Shown: positions 1 through 11,520, counted from the first letter of the stretch. The stretch is 64,000 bases of DNA from Diphasiastrum complanatum (GCA_029204225.1 MU832110.1:22830-86829); one strand, 5' to 3'. Numbers and translations are program-made. Notes: generated from the letters alone by a model not told the origin.

Positions 1-730
1 TGCATTTGGCATCTTCATGACAAGTTGGAAAAAAACTTTTGACCACTATCAGAGCATCATAATGGTCTTCTCTTGAGCCCATTGTTTGCTAGGTACTTCA
101 TCATGGTACAGACCAGGGAACCTATTGACATCATATTGATGTCAGAAACCAAGTTGCCCAGTTACATAAGAGTATTTCTCCGTGTAGATGTGCAGAATCT
201 GCCATGTTTAACGATTGGAATTGTGCAACAAGTATTTGATATCCACACATGCTCACATGAAAGATAAAAGGACTCACTTGAAGTCCGGCTATCCATGAGT
301 GATGGTTCTCTTTAAAGTAATGACTTAGAGAACATGTTCTCCACATTCGAGACGTACTTTGTGATGTATCATAAAACCAATACCCAGAATAGCTTTTCAT
401 GCATTGAATTGAGTTACGTATGAGCTACCAAAAGGAAAAGACAATATTTCAACCGAGTCACTAATTTAACGCCCATCCACAAGTTCCAGAAGAAAGCACA
501 GCAGGTGTTATCTTATCTAATGACCTCCTGTAATAGTTGCAGTATTGTGCAGAACTTTTGTTGGAGTGATCACACGTGCCAAAATTAAATTTATAACATT
601 GCAATTAAAAGCCACCAGTCAGCCTAGTACAAGATTGTGCCAAGAATTACAAGAGGAAAGCTGCAAGCAACCAAAGCAAAAAGATCATCTCTACATGCAC
701 TACAGCAACATTTTCAGGCACACAAACTAG

Positions 731-734
<4 letters not shown>
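1..734. other. No recognisable gene
   Basis: AT-rich sequence with only short chance reading frames on both strands. I see no domain, RNA gene or repeat boundary that I can support. It lies left of the GA microsatellite and of the 3' side of the minus-strand LINE. Confidence 0.5.

Positions 735-787
<53 letters not shown>
735..787. repeat. (GA)n microsatellite, 53 bp
   Basis: Uninterrupted GA dinucleotides. It lies about 250 bp beyond the last stop of the minus-strand LINE, so on that strand it is a (TC)n tract downstream of the element. It could be the end of the LINE's 3' tail or an unrelated microsatellite. GA tracts are the type of site bound by BBR/BPC proteins, one of which is encoded at 25.5-26.2 kb. 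Confidence 0.95.
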
Positions 788-790
<3 letters not shown>

Positions 791-1035
791 ATAATAAATG
801 CCAAATGGTGAAAAACAATCATTAGCTGAGAAGAAAGAAAGCAAGAAAGCTTTATTAATGTCTTTTCCATGCCAAAAGGCATATAAGACGTATGTGAAAA
901 CCTTGGGAGCGTATATAAACGTCTCCAAAAAAAAACTACTATGCATAAAAGAGAGATGAGTAATATAACTGTAAACTACAAACTGCCAACTGCCCATAAG
1001 GGGGGAGCAAAATAGCTGCCAGGGGTAGAGTAATA
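788..1035 (-). other. Probable LINE 3' untranslated sequence
   Basis: Noncoding sequence between the LINE stop and the GA/TC tract. No poly(A) tail is visible on the minus strand. Assignment to the LINE rests only on adjacency. Confidence 0.35.
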
Positions 1036-2061
1036 TCATGTAATGCTACTACTGAAAAAAGATGTGATACGAGCTGCAATAGGAGGCAACATGGACCGTC
1101 GCTGACGTCGTCTACGAGGATGAAAACTGTGTCTTCTCGTAACCTGGCGTGAAGTGCGAACTGCTGCAGCTGCATGACTATGAGTGATGCACTGTCTCTG
1201 ACATCGGTGAGGTGGTATGTCGTCGTCATCGTCATCAGACCGTGTCCGTCTCCTGGTGAAGAAAGACGTAATCTGAGTCTGGGAGCTAGGATGTGGCTGG
1301 TGAGCTAACTGGTATATATCATGGCGCAGCAAGACCATCTCTCGTAGCATAAGTGCGACACAGCGAGAGTCTTCATATCCAATCAGTGCTCTGAGTGTAG
1401 TAGGCATGTCACGGAATAAACAGTGATATCTCCCTCTAATCTCATAATAGATGGGGCATCTGAAGATGAAGTGCTCCTCGGACTCTATTTCATGTAGGGG
1501 ACAAAGCAGGCATAATCTCTCCTCTCGTGGTGTACCTTGGAATCTGCTTGTCTCAATAGCCAACTCATGTGAGGAGACTCTGAACTGTCCCAAAGTGAAA
1601 CGGAGACCGTGTGATAGCGAGGTAAAACTGGAAGACCAGTGGATGTACTGGTGTGTACCCAAAGGGAGAGCAGTGATAGCGATAACAAATGCTTCCATGA
1701 GGAAGTGTGATGCCGGAGAGAACCATGATAATCGATAGCCCTGAGTCTGAAGGTGATGAGAGGACATGAGTGCAAGCCGCGTATATCTCTGCTCTGTATC
1801 ACGAAGTGCCTGAGCTCTCTGGATGTATGTGATAAGCTGGAAGGCTGCCTCAATCTGAATAGGGGGGGTGGCAAACTCCCCAAGGATGATCTCATGTGGA
1901 ATTGAGGGCTTCGCTCGGATTATGTGAGCTAACATGGTGGTCTGTAAGCATGAAATGCTGGACCTCCGTGAAGATGATAGTCCTGTACACCATATCTCTA
2001 CCGCATACAAAGGCTGAAGGAGTGACGATGGTGTCAAACAGTCTACACTTACTCGGGGCAT
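1036..2061 (-). pseudogene. LINE C-terminal region with zf-RVT-like finger
   Basis: This is the longest open stretch of the LINE (341 codons). Around residue 190 it carries LCLLCPLHEIESEEHFIFRC, a C-x2-C...E-x3-H-x4-C arrangement like the zinc finger that follows RT in many plant LINEs. The last third is rich in R, H and D runs (DDDDDDIPPHR, RRRRQRR), unlike a structured domain, and probably marks low-constraint or out-of-frame sequence. The first Met is only the first one in the open frame; the real protein would continue from the RT. Confidence 0.7.
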
Positions 2062-2140
2062 CCCGAATAGACTTACGGAAGCAGAATCTCTCCAGCTGGA
2101 CTAGGGAAGCGTGACCCTTCCCAAGTCTAGAACTAGCTGC

Positions 2141-2950
2141 CTATCTCATACTGAAGGTAGGACCAAAGAAGAGCACACCCAGGTAAGTGTAGGAGGAGAC
2201 CACCTCTAGGGACTGTCCATCAAGGGTAAGCTCCTGGCGCTGCATGAAGGCCCAAGAGGTATTGAAGACCATAACTTTGGTCTTCGAAAGGTTCACCCCT
2301 AGACCCCACTGAGTACAAAAGGTGTGTAAACAATCCAACTGTCTCTGTAATCCCTCTTTGGTACGGGAGACTAATACCACATCATCCGCATAGAGAAGGA
2401 TGGCAATCAGAATGTCTCCAAGCCGGCAACCGTCCCCATCACACTGAAAAATGACATGCTCTAGCTCGTCAATATATAATCCAAAGAGAACTGGTGAGAG
2501 AGAGCATCCTTGCTTAACCCCAATAGTACTCCAGATCTGCTCAGAAATGTCACTACCATGACGAAACAGCCCAAGACCCTCTCATAGAGAGCCATGACAG
2601 CTAGAATAATATATGTAGAGAATCCCAGGTCACGGAGTCTTTGGATAAGTAAGGAGCGTGGGACAGAATCAAAGGCTTTGCTGAAGTCCACAAAACAGCA
2701 GTAAACTTTTCTCGCTTGTGCCTAGCTTCCTCAATGAGGGCTCGAAGTGTGAATATGTGATCTGTAGTGGAATAATGAGCTCGGAACCCTACCTGAAGTC
2801 AGGAGTGAAAAAGGTGAAGTCTGAAGGTCGAGGAGAGATGGAGATGGGCATATTAGTGGGCATAGTGTAAAGTTGGGTAGCATAGTCGGTCCAGATATGT
2901 AAATCATCCAGAAGAGGGGGTGGGGCACGAGGGATACTCACGCCAAAAGG
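2141..2950 (-). pseudogene. LINE reverse transcriptase remnant
   Basis: RT motif A is clear in the frame 2691-2461 (DFSKAFDSVPRSLL). The catalytic motif C reads YADDVVLVS just upstream of the frame ending at 2141, followed by the QLDCLHTFCTQWGLGVNLSKTK-type thumb-side block, which is typical of LINE RTs. The YADD tetrad is intact, but motif A, the intervening GVKQG-type block and motif C lie in different frames, so at least two frameshifts separate them. This domain would copy the element's RNA at the nicked target. Its position between the endonuclease and the C-terminal zinc finger fits the family layout. Confidence 0.85.
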
Positions 2951-2977
2951 CACCTGAGGAGGAACTGAGAAGGAGGT

Positions 2978-3852
2978 TCACAAGACGGTTTCCTTCAGAG
3001 TCATCATAGGCACGTTTTTTCCTACGGAGTGTGCGGTTGTACATTTACCGTGAGGAGCGGAGGAGATGGCGGGGGTGGAAACGAGCGTGTATGACAGAGT
3101 GGTGTAGGGATCGGCATTCCACGTCATACCACGGTGGGTGGAAAGGTCGGGATGATCGTTGATGGATTGGTTTGCGCTTATGAGGTTTAGAAGGGAAAGC
3201 CAAAGTAGTAGCATTGTGTAGACAGGTGGTGAGGAAGGTGGCTTGTGACTCCAGCGGTTCACTGTGTGGGAAAGAGTGAAGTAGGGAGGAGAGGGATTCC
3301 TAGTAGAATGGGATAGAGAGGGGGTGGAAGGTGTATTTGGGTGCACGGGGAAGGATGGACTGGTGTTGAGGTTGTGGTGGTGGAAGGTGGCCAACAGCGA
3401 ATGATCAGAGAGGGTGGTAGGGGAGATACGGAAGCTGTGAATGAGGGGGATGGATGACGGTGACCCCAGGAGGTAATCAATCACACTATGACCACCACTA
3501 TGAGGGTGACAAGTATAGCTGCCAGAACTAGGCCAGTGAGGTAGGCCATTATAAATGGCTAACTCATGTGCCTCACCAAACTGTAACAGGTACTCACCAT
3601 ATGAAGTAATAGGTCCCGATCCATCATCAGAAATCCTGGTGATCCCCAAGCTGTCACTATCAAGGGCGTGAACTCGCATCTGATCTGTAGCATCATGGAA
3701 CTCTGTCTGTCGTGAAGCTGTCTAGGCATTAAAATCCCCAGTGAGGAAAATATGTCCCCGCTCTGCAAATCTGATGATATCCACTGAAAGGTCCAAATAA
3801 GAGAATTTTTAATTGTGGAAAAAACACTAGGAAAGAGAGAGGCCTGTGACAT
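2978..3852 (-). pseudogene. LINE AP-endonuclease remnant
   Basis: Two overlapping minus-strand frames (3852-3559 and 3679-2978) together carry endonuclease/exonuclease/phosphatase-like features. The clearest are SVIDYLLGS followed about 25 residues later by SDHSLL, matching the conserved D and SDH blocks near the end of LINE endonucleases. Upstream, DILMPRQLHDRQ-like sequence resembles the substrate-binding GDFN/R-D-R block in degraded form. In the intact family this domain nicks target DNA to prime reverse transcription. The frame change inside the domain and the stop after 2978 show it is not functional. It is directly followed on the same strand by the RT block. Confidence 0.7.
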
Positions 3853-4190
3853 AAACGTGACCTAAGGACACTCTGATAACTAGTTTTAGATACGAGCAAA
3901 TCATTTGGCCAATGTGTCTTGTCCTCTTGGTCTGTTTAGCTTCATTCTCTATCCTCTAACACACATTCTGTGGCTTAGAATGTCTGCAACAAGATCCTTG
4001 TTCCTCTGTGGTTTGCAGATTTTGGTATGAATATCCATCCATATTGTAAATAACATATTTTGTAAAAGTAGGTAAAAGACCAAGATAGGAACTCTATACA
4101 TAGTACTGAAGCACATCTTATATGATTAAAGAAGAAAAACCTGTCACCTTACAGGGCAAAAATAAGGCTTTCAGGTTTAGGACCAGCAGG
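3853..4190. other. No recognisable gene
   Basis: Short AT-rich interval between the LINE's endonuclease side and the exon-like frame at 4191-4562. It may contain degraded 5' sequence of the LINE; nothing specific supports this. Confidence 0.35.
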
Positions 4191-4562
4191 CTACCTGCAC
4201 GCTTTGACACGAACAACTTTCATCAGCTCAAAGATGCCCCTAGAAAATGTTTCACTGGCTTTCATAACTTGGTGAGCGACAGGAATAAGGCTCTGAACAG
4301 GCACTCCATTTTCAGGAGAAGTTATTATCTGCTTTACTGATTTATTTCGTCTTTTTCTTGCACTTCCTTCCCTAACACCCACATAAGGTTTTTTCTTTCT
4401 TCCTGGCACAACTTGCGGAGGACAAAAATTTTGAGGAAGGTCATGCAGGGCTTCTGTTTTCGTTGTTCTAAAAATATTAAGTTTGAAACATCTGAGCTGA
4501 CAGCTTTCTGGAGGAGGATCCAATCTGGTGTACAACTGCACATTTGCAAATAGCTGAGTCAA
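4191..4562 (-). CDS. Exon-like open frame, unrecognised protein
   Basis: A 123-codon minus-strand frame with protein-like composition: a proline-rich start, a basic middle (GRKKKPYVGV, ARKRRNKSVK) and a more helical end (VAHQVMKASETF...ELMKVVRVK). I do not recognise the family. It could be an internal exon of a host gene, or part of a pseudogene shared with the degraded coding block at 8.7-9.4 kb on the same strand; nothing links the two directly. The basic cluster could act as a nuclear-localisation signal, but that is only a composition argument. No splice sites were pinned down. Confidence 0.3.
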   Translation of the reverse strand: MTQLFANVQLYTRLDPPPESCQLRCFKLNIFRTTKTEALHDLPQNFCPPQVVPGRKKKPYVGVREGSARKRRNKSVKQIITSPENGVPVQSLIPVAHQVMKASETFSRGIFELMKVVRVKACR

Positions 4563-4645
4563 ACCTTGTTCTGTTCACATAATGTCTTTCAACACAACTA
4601 CTTGATTTGAGCACACTTGTTTCCTAAAATTTTTAAAGCAGAGCA

Positions 4646-5100
4646 TTACTTCTCAAGAAGCTATACAATTTCACTAACAATACCTGTTTGTTCTCAAACT
4701 TGAATGCAAAGGGTATTGAAGAAAGCAAGTTCAACAAACATTTTAGCTCATTATCAATACTTGTCCACTATTTTGCAGTCCTGCTTGTGAAAGCTTGAGG
4801 CCATTTCTAGTGGTTGTCTCAAATCTAATTGATGCTTAGTCCTACATAAATTTGGAAAGGTTTGGCATCACTATTGCAATTAGCTGAGGCACTTATTCAG
4901 CTTTACTTCTCAAGTAGCTCTACAAGTTCAATATAGATTTTAGCTCATTATCGCTCGTATTATTTTGCAGTCCTTGCAAAAGCTTGAGGCCGTTTCAGCT
5001 ACGTGTTGTCTCAACTCTGATTGATCCTTAGTCCTGGATAAATTTAAAATGCTTTGGCATCATATTGCAATGAGCTGAGGTACTTAGTCAATATTGTCCA
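4646..5100. repeat. Imperfect tandem duplication, unequal copies
   Basis: Sequence from 4646 to 4902 is repeated with changes from 4903 to about 5100. Shared blocks in the same order include the TTACTTCTCAAG start, TTTTAGCTCATTATC, TTTTGCAGTCCT, AAAGCTTGAGGCC, CTTAGTCCT and GAGCTGAGG. The second copy is shorter by about 65 bp. No coding potential or family recognised. Confidence 0.75.
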
Positions 5101-5542
5101 CTAATTGTAGCTCTTCCACTTCGTTGGGACAGCTTTGAATGCAAGAGTATTGTAGTGGCACCTACATCTCTAATTCAAAATTATTATGCTATAGAATTTA
5201 TTGAGAGTTATGCCAATGGTTGTTTGGCAAATTTATAATGTTACGAACAGGGTATCGAAATTTGACTTTGAATGCCTATTTGAGCCTATGCACTTCAAAG
5301 TCCAAGATAACTCTGTCAATCCTAGAATTGCCACTTTCTTCTTGGTTTCAGTGATATGGGCTTAGAGATGCTCTCTTGTCCACCAAAGGGTATTTATGAT
5401 GGGTCGAGTAAAACTGGAGGACTTACTTTGTTACAAGCTTCTCCATAGGAGCTTGTCTCTCCAAGACTAGCAAGTGATGAGAGAATGAAGCTTCATACCA
5501 TCTTAGATTTCTAGCTGTGTGTCCTACCTTTTGTTCTAATCG
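5101..5542. other. No recognisable gene
   Basis: AT-rich interval between the tandem duplication and the copia relic. No domain or repeat that I can support. Confidence 0.4.
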
Positions 5543-5690
5543 TTGCTTTTGAGTATGGGCAGATGGGCGCCCACCTCCATTGTTATCTTAGTTTTCAGTT
5601 TATGAAGCATAGCTTCTTGCAGTCTCTCTTCTTCAGCTTGTGATTGATGTACTAATAAGATTAGTCTACTCCGATTAGTGAATTCTATCA
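5543..5690 (+). repeat. Copia relic, left LTR segment
   Basis: Matches 6370-6536 over the block starting TTGCTTTTGAGTATGGGCAG and ending near CTACTCCGATT, ending in CA just before the primer-binding site. It is partial compared with the right LTR. Confidence 0.8.
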
Positions 5691-5702
5691 TGGTATCAGA
5701 GC
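5691..5702 (+). other. Primer-binding site (initiator tRNA-Met type)
   Basis: TGGTATCAGAGC, the standard plant copia primer-binding site, lies directly after the left LTR segment. Confidence 0.9.
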
Positions 5703-6151
5703 AGGGTTCCTAAGATCAGGATCTACGAATTTTGGATGAGGGAGAATCGAGTCAACAAGGAGCTAAGAGATTGACATGTTCTAGTGTCAACTATTGTGAA
5801 GATGGTGAAGAAACGCATTATGCATTTATGGCTTCAGTGTTGGATTTAGAGGATCCTTTATTTTATGAAGATGCCGCAAAGGAACAAGTTTGAAAGACTA
5901 CTATGGATGAGGAGTACAGATCTATCATGAAAAACGAGACATGGGATCTTGTTGTACTTCCAGCAAGTTGCAAGTGGATGTATAGAACCAAGTTTAAGTC
6001 TGATGGTTCTATAGATAAGTATGAAGCTGGTTGATCTACTACAACACCAATGATCAAGTTGCAGATACCTTCAAGACTTGGTCGTGAAAAGTTTGAGAAG
6101 TTCAGGACACTCCTAGGTCTTATTGATAATCAATTATCCATTAAGGGGGAG

Positions 6152-6536
6152 TGTTAGGAATTAATGGTTAATTAATTAATTGTAGAGGCCAGCTTGCGTG
6201 CTAGAAGGCCTATTTCTATTCTTAGTGTAGGTACTATCTATTTTTGGTATAGGTACCTAAGTTATTACCAATTTTGCTAGAATAGAATAAAAATCTATTT
6301 TAACTAAGATAGCATAGATTTTGTTAAGACTTCATAATTAGCATTCCAATTGCTAATGTAGAAGGATAGCTTTTGCTTTTGAGTATGGGCAGTCTCTATA
6401 AGAGCAGATGGGCGCCCACCTCCATTGTTATCTCAGTTTTCAGTTTATGAAGCATAGCTTCTTGCAGTCTCTTTTCTTCAGCTTGTGATTGATGTTTTGC
6501 GTGAGTACTAATAAGATTAGTCTACTCCGATTTGTA
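6152..6536 (+). repeat. Copia relic, right LTR
   Basis: Begins TGTTAGG right after the purine tract and shares its last about 150 bp with the left LTR segment. The right boundary is set where similarity to the left segment stops. Confidence 0.75.
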
Positions 6537-8725
6537 TGCAACAAAAGTTGGCTGGAGACAAAGCAACCAGCTCCTTAGGATTTTGTGCACACCATCTATG
6601 TACTTGCTTACAGAGAGATCAAACAAGTTTGAATTTGGCAAAAGTTTGTGCAATGCTTTGTGTGAGAGATTGAAGAGAATCTGACAAGAAATGTGTAGAG
6701 ACAGATAACCTCTTGTGTTGTATTCTTGCATGGAAGAAAAGTATTTATATGCCTTGCATGAATTAATGTGAAGCCCACTTCTTGTGCCAATGGAATCACG
6801 ATCATCTGTGGATGATGGAAATGGAAGCCTAACGGTACCTTTAAAGGCTGCCTGACAGTATGTTGAGACGCCCAATCGCTAAAAGATGTGAATCACATAA
6901 AAGTTTATTTGTGAGAAAAGATTTCTATGGGTCTCCTTGTGGAGGATCCAAACCTCGAAAAGAGGTTTCTTGATGCCCCTATGGCTTTGAAAATCGAACT
7001 GTTTCTTGATGCCCCTGTGGCTTTGAGAATCAAAATGTCTTTAATGGTATCGAAAGGTTGCAAAATGTTAATGAGAAAAGTCGGTTCCCAACGTCCTATG
7101 AAAGGTTTTGTCCCTCAACTAAAGGCCAAACCTTTTTGAGGAAAAAATCCCGGTCCACTTTTATTTAAAATTTTGCCTTGTGTAGTGAAGGCCTTCAATT
7201 ATTTAAGGATTGGTCACTGGTGGTATGCCGCCAGTTCTTGGTGGCACTATAATACGAATAGTACAAATTGTTTTTTATAGAAGCTGATGTCGTTTCTTGA
7301 ATTATTTGATAATTCATCCACTACTAAAGTGTTCCAAAGGATCGGTGTTGTGTATAAAAATCTTTAATTCAAACTAAGGGCAAGTGATAAACTAGCTTAA
7401 TCTAATTTTTTATTGCTGAAATTATTTTCATATCAATCAAAGACAGTTGATTGCCAATTGGTCAATATTGCATTGAACCTAGACATTAAGTTACAATCAA
7501 CGTCGCAAAAGGAAGGTAAATAGGGCAGCTAAGAAGACCTAGGATAAGGATTGAAAGAGACTATAAGCCTCTACGCTAAAGAAGAAGGTCCTCCCCTTGA
7601 GTGCTTCTATGTGTGCATTTGTGGTTATTGTGGAAATTGAGATTTCACAATCTCAATACCAACCTAGGGGATGACCTCCTTGAAGGTGCAAGAAAGTTCT
7701 ATCCCATCTCGTTACGGACGATTATGTTGAGAGGAACCAATGATATAGGTGCAAGAGAGAGGACTTTTCACTAGCATGGACCTTGGATGGTTTGTTAAGT
7801 GTACACCACACAGTGGCTCATTAAGTGTACACGCAATTAATTATGCGTACTTACAAATATATTAAATAACAGATGGACCTATGAGCCTCACGCAATGTGA
7901 TCAATGCATTCTATGTGTCCAAGGCCTGAGATCTAGATGTGAAGGGACACAAACCCCTAGATAGCTTCATCTCTCTCATGTAACATTTTGGATCAGCCCA
8001 TTTTAACGTAATACATAGCGATGTGTCCGATTTCTCGTAAGATCAAGCATAGATATTGCAGCTTGAAAGTTTATGTCAGAATTTTGTGGGAAGGATTCAC
8101 AAACCATTATCAAATTTTAGATCACTGAATGTCAAATCACCTTACAATATATAAGGACACACATGTTTGGATGATTTATTTCCAAAATTCAAATCTATTA
8201 CCACAAAGTCTCTTTACCTTATAAATTCAACTATAAACTAGATATTATAATAAGTATTCAATTGTCAAAATTGAGAGGCCAAATAGGTACTCACAAATTT
8301 GAGATGTCTGCATGCACTGCTAACTTTTTGAAGCATTGTCAATGCAAATATTTTTTGCCACATAAAACATTCTCCTACAATACATTTCATCAAGTCAAAA
8401 CAACCAAGAAAGAAACATGTCCATTGATAACGATATCAATGATGTTAAAACTTAAAACTTCACTAGTACAACACAAAAAGCAACAAAACCATGAACCTGA
8501 GTTTTAGCAATCGCATTTAAGAGCAGGAAATTTTTGCCCAAGATCAAATTTGACAAACAACCCATTTCCTCAACTTTAATCACTTACTGACGAGGTTTGA
8601 CTTGACATTAACACTTGCTTTCTCTTTAGAAGTTCAAGACATACTTCACCCTCTGCATGAGACCTTGTGAAATTACAAGTTTTTTAGCATAGATAGACTT
8701 GTACAAAAAATGGCTGTAAGTCATA
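6537..8725. other. Gene-poor interval
   Basis: No recognisable gene. It contains a 36-bp in-frame tandem duplication at 6966-7037 and a weak 9-bp inverted repeat near 7640. The minus-strand frame 6875-6522 reads out of the copia LTR and has no recognised motif. Confidence 0.4.
6966..7037 (+). repeat. 36-bp tandem duplication, two copies
   Basis: Copies at 6966-7001 and 7002-7037 differ at a few positions. In the plus frame starting at 6927 they translate to FLDAPMALKIEL and FLDAPVALRIKM, so the duplication is an exact codon multiple. The surrounding 70-codon frame is unrecognised. Confidence 0.8.
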
Positions 8726-9440
8726 CTACTGCAACCTCTTTCTCAGTGTCCTTAGCTTGTGTCTCACATGAGATTGGAACTGGATGCCCACCACCAGTTT
8801 TTTCAAAACTTGAACGCTTCGAAATTTGAAGCACAGAACTTCAAACAAGGGCTGGACCGTAGTTTTTAATGAAGGACTGCCCTCCAGCTGAGAAGTAAAC
8901 CCTTCAACAAGGAGTTGGGCCCCCTTAAAGACCTCTCTCAAATTAAAATCCTTAGGATTGATTCATGAGATCCACCTTCACAATATTCTTGCATGATCTT
9001 CCATGCTTGTTTGCCATCACCATCATTAAGCTTGAGAATTCACGTTACAAGATTCTTCATCGCTGTCATACCATTTCCTACGGGCTGCCTTCGCATGGGC
9101 TTAGAATGAGACTACCCACTGCCTCGTTGATCTTCATAGAACCCTACTTTCTTGTGCAAGGCTCCCTCATTACCAGTGGGTTGCAAATGCCTTTGAGAGC
9201 AGGTTCACAGGTGCCAACAGGTTTGTTATGAACCTTCAGCTGGGCTTTCACATTAAGCTGTGATAAAGGTCAGCGCACTTCTCCACAGGCTAATTTTTCA
9301 GCATCTTGTCACAGGCAGGTGTCAGCTCAGCAAGCAAAGTAATTGCTACGTTACGCTTTACATCACAAATCTCAAGTCTTTTTACACACAAGGACCAAAC
9401 CTCATTAATTACATTATGTAAAGCACATGGGCCTATTTGT
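8726..9440 (-). pseudogene. Degraded coding block, unrecognised helical protein
   Basis: On the minus strand a readable segment (about 9400-9290) gives VWSLCVKRLEICDVKRN followed by VAITLLAELTPACDKMLKN and then a stop. Further on, frames change and readable pieces continue (VEKCADLYHSLM, DGKQAWKIMQEYCEGG), ending in the open frame 8941-8726 (REVFKGAQLLVEGF...KKLVVGIQFQSHVRHKLRTLRKRLQ). The leucine-rich amphipathic pattern suggests a helical-repeat protein. Frameshifts and stops between pieces indicate a pseudogene or several exons with decayed boundaries. I considered FANCD2-like C-terminal helices but could not support that. Family left open. Confidence 0.35.
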
Positions 9441-9639
9441 CCTTTGCTATAAAAGCACATTGATGATTAAATGAATATGAAGATGAGTATGTTAAATGAA
9501 CGTGGTGAAAGTCTTACCTTCACCAAACAATGCAAACATATCGATAAAGCACTAGAGAACAATTGTGACCAATGGAATAACAATGACCACCAAGAAAATA
9601 TGATAATTAAAAATGTACAAGCTTGTCTAAGTAATCTAA

Positions 9640-10760
9640 CTGATGCTTGTAGAAAAACATATCAAACAAGCACTGCATGTTTGCTAATACAGCCTAGAAA
9701 ATATCCCATGTTAAGTCTAGCATAGTACCTAGCATAACAAAGGAGACATGCAGCCTTCAACTTTATTGAGTCAACTCAGAAAGTATCAAACCATCAAATC
9801 ATCATGCATGGCATGGACCAAATGCTAAAACATCTATACTCAGTTCATACACGTCACATTATATCTAGATTAGCTTTCATAGTTCTATAAAAAAACAACA
9901 TACTTGGTTTCTATCACTTCTCCAAAAGTGAAAGAATGACTAGGTCGTGATAAAGGGAGGCACTTAAGAGGAAAGCCAATGAGGTCACTACGTCATCAAA
10001 AAAAATAAGGAATTTACATTTCATACATTCGATTTGCTCAAAACCTAACTATATAGCATAGTTTGTGGACAAAATCCACCACTTAAGATGGAAAGAATTA
10101 GTACCACTAACCAGCTAGCCGCAACTTGGACAAAGATCTCAAATGAGATCTATATGCTAGTTAATACTTCATAAACATGTACCTATGTTAAGTCAAAGAT
10201 AGTACTTGACACAACAAAAGAGTCGTGCAATCTTAACTAAAGTCTTAGACCATCACGAAAAAACAAATGCTACAATTCCCTGCTCAATTCATCAACACCC
10301 AAAACTAAATCGTCGTTATTTGTGGGATACTACCCAACATTACAAAAGGAGGCATGTGATCTTCAACCTTACGGAGTCCAACCGCAAAGTCGTAAACCAT
10401 CAACTTCATCATGCATAGTGTGGACCAAATGCTATAATGTCCCTACTCACTTTGATGCTCAAGAGTAGGTTAGGTCACATCCACAAACATATGTCCACAT
10501 TAGCTAGGGCTGGCACTAACGTGCAAAGCCAATCAAATGAGGTTCCTACTTGCTCATGCAAGAACAAGAAAACTTGATATCTTGCACTTGAGCTTGCTCC
10601 AAACCTAACTAAAAGTATACCTGTAGGGCAAAATGCACCACTACAGATAGAAACAAATAGAAAAATACAGCTGGCCCTGCAACTCGGATAGAGATCTCAA
10701 ATGAGAACTCCATGCAATAGCAAAGGTAAGAGTTCTCCCACGAAGAGCCCAAGCAATACC
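9640..10760. repeat. Large imperfect tandem duplication, about 560-610 bp
   Basis: Blocks recur in the same order and orientation: the CATGCATGGCATGGACCAAATGC region at 9803 and 10410, the ACCTAACTA region near 10040 and 10605, the CAAAATCCACCACTTA region near 10070 and 10628, and TCTCAAATGAGA near 10138 and 10694. A third partial copy of the first block occupies about 10185-10300. Spacing varies from about 556 to 607 bp because of indels. No coding function seen. Confidence 0.75.
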
Positions 10761-11500
10761 AAACCATAAGCTCAAAAATGAATGTACATAGGGCCTATTT
10801 ATTCCCACAAAGAACCCCATAATAGAAGCTTCTAGACATGCCACCAAAGTGTATCCAAACTAGTCACAAGAGGGAAAATAGTGTGCCCTCCTAGAAAGTT
10901 TGTACTCTCCTAGTAGGACCTCAGCTAATCCTCCCTTGGCCCTTGGCTCCGCTTGAAATTCACCAGTTGTCGCTCTATGTTCTTGAGCATCAGGCCTGTT
11001 GGCTAAAGGAGCATAGCACGCATCAGTCCACAAAATTCATTGGTCGTATGCACAATCATTGACTACAAATATGACTAGAGGACTAAGTGGGTGGACATAT
11101 GTACCTAGGCTGGGCTATACACGCTCAGTGTACTCCACCCATCCTAAGTGGAGCTCTGCATCGTCTGGACATCTGGAAGTCACCACAAGGGGGGCCAACA
11201 TGTAGGCTATGAAATGGATGGGTCGATAGAAGTAGTCCCAATTGGCCTCCCAGATCTGCAAGATTTCCTCCTTCCTGCAACGGACACATTACAATCATTA
11301 GTCGTCATCGTGTCGCAACACAAAAAAAACCCGGAAGGGCAAGAAACTTGAGTCAGAAAAACTACAGGTTTTCTTCAAGAATCTTGTTGCAGTCAGACTT
11401 TCCGGATTACCTTCAGTTGTTGCATGCAGATTGGGGAGACAGATTGTGCAGCCGAGGAAAGACTGAGGGGTTTCTTGCTTTTCTCTTTGGAAGTACAGTA
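10761..11500. other. No gene; possible 5' flank of gypsy B
   Basis: No open coding unit. The last 200 bp may be upstream untranslated sequence of the gypsy B copy, because a CTTTGGAAGTACAGT stretch near 11488 is also found upstream of the minus-strand gypsy B gag near 58.2 kb. I could not place an LTR. Confidence 0.4.
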
Positions 11501-11520
11501 CTAAGACAGAGCTATCTAGT

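Larger units (their letters stand above)
1036..3852 (-). mobile_element. APE-type non-LTR retrotransposon (LINE), decayed
   Basis: Three coding blocks lie in the order expected for a LINE read on the minus strand: an AP-endonuclease-like block (about 3850-2980), a reverse transcriptase (about 2950-2140) and a C-terminal zinc-finger region (2061-1036). A LINE copies its own RNA into a nicked chromosomal site by target-primed reverse transcription. The reading frame shifts at several places: between the two endonuclease frames near 3560-3680, around 2700-2950, near 2570 and again near 2140. The copy is therefore inactive. No gag-like first ORF and no obvious poly(A) are visible; a (TC)n tract lies about 250 bp past the last stop. 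No target-site duplication was found by eye. Clade not assigned. Confidence 0.85.
5543..6536 (+). mobile_element. Ty1/copia relic, short
   Basis: Two related LTR segments (about 5543-5690 and 6152-6536) flank a short internal region. A plant copia-type primer-binding site complementary to initiator tRNA-Met follows the left segment, and a purine tract (TTAAGGGGGAG) precedes the right one. The internal region retains a little RT-start coding similarity (ETWDLV, SCKWMYRTKF) and a piece of the copia C-terminus. The element is broken, with most of its coding region absent. Age moderate to old by eye, since the LTR segments differ by small changes and indels. Confidence 0.85.

Noticed and set aside
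647-1039. Open frame with a long LSLSLS run
   Set aside because: Caused by translating the GA/CT microsatellite. The same applies to the SLSLSL, RERERE and VCVCVC frames at 38.2, 59.5 and 61.7 kb.
8726-8941. Possible FANCD2 C-terminal helices
   Set aside because: The resemblance is only to a general helical leucine pattern; several invariant positions could not be matched, and neighbouring pieces did not support the name.
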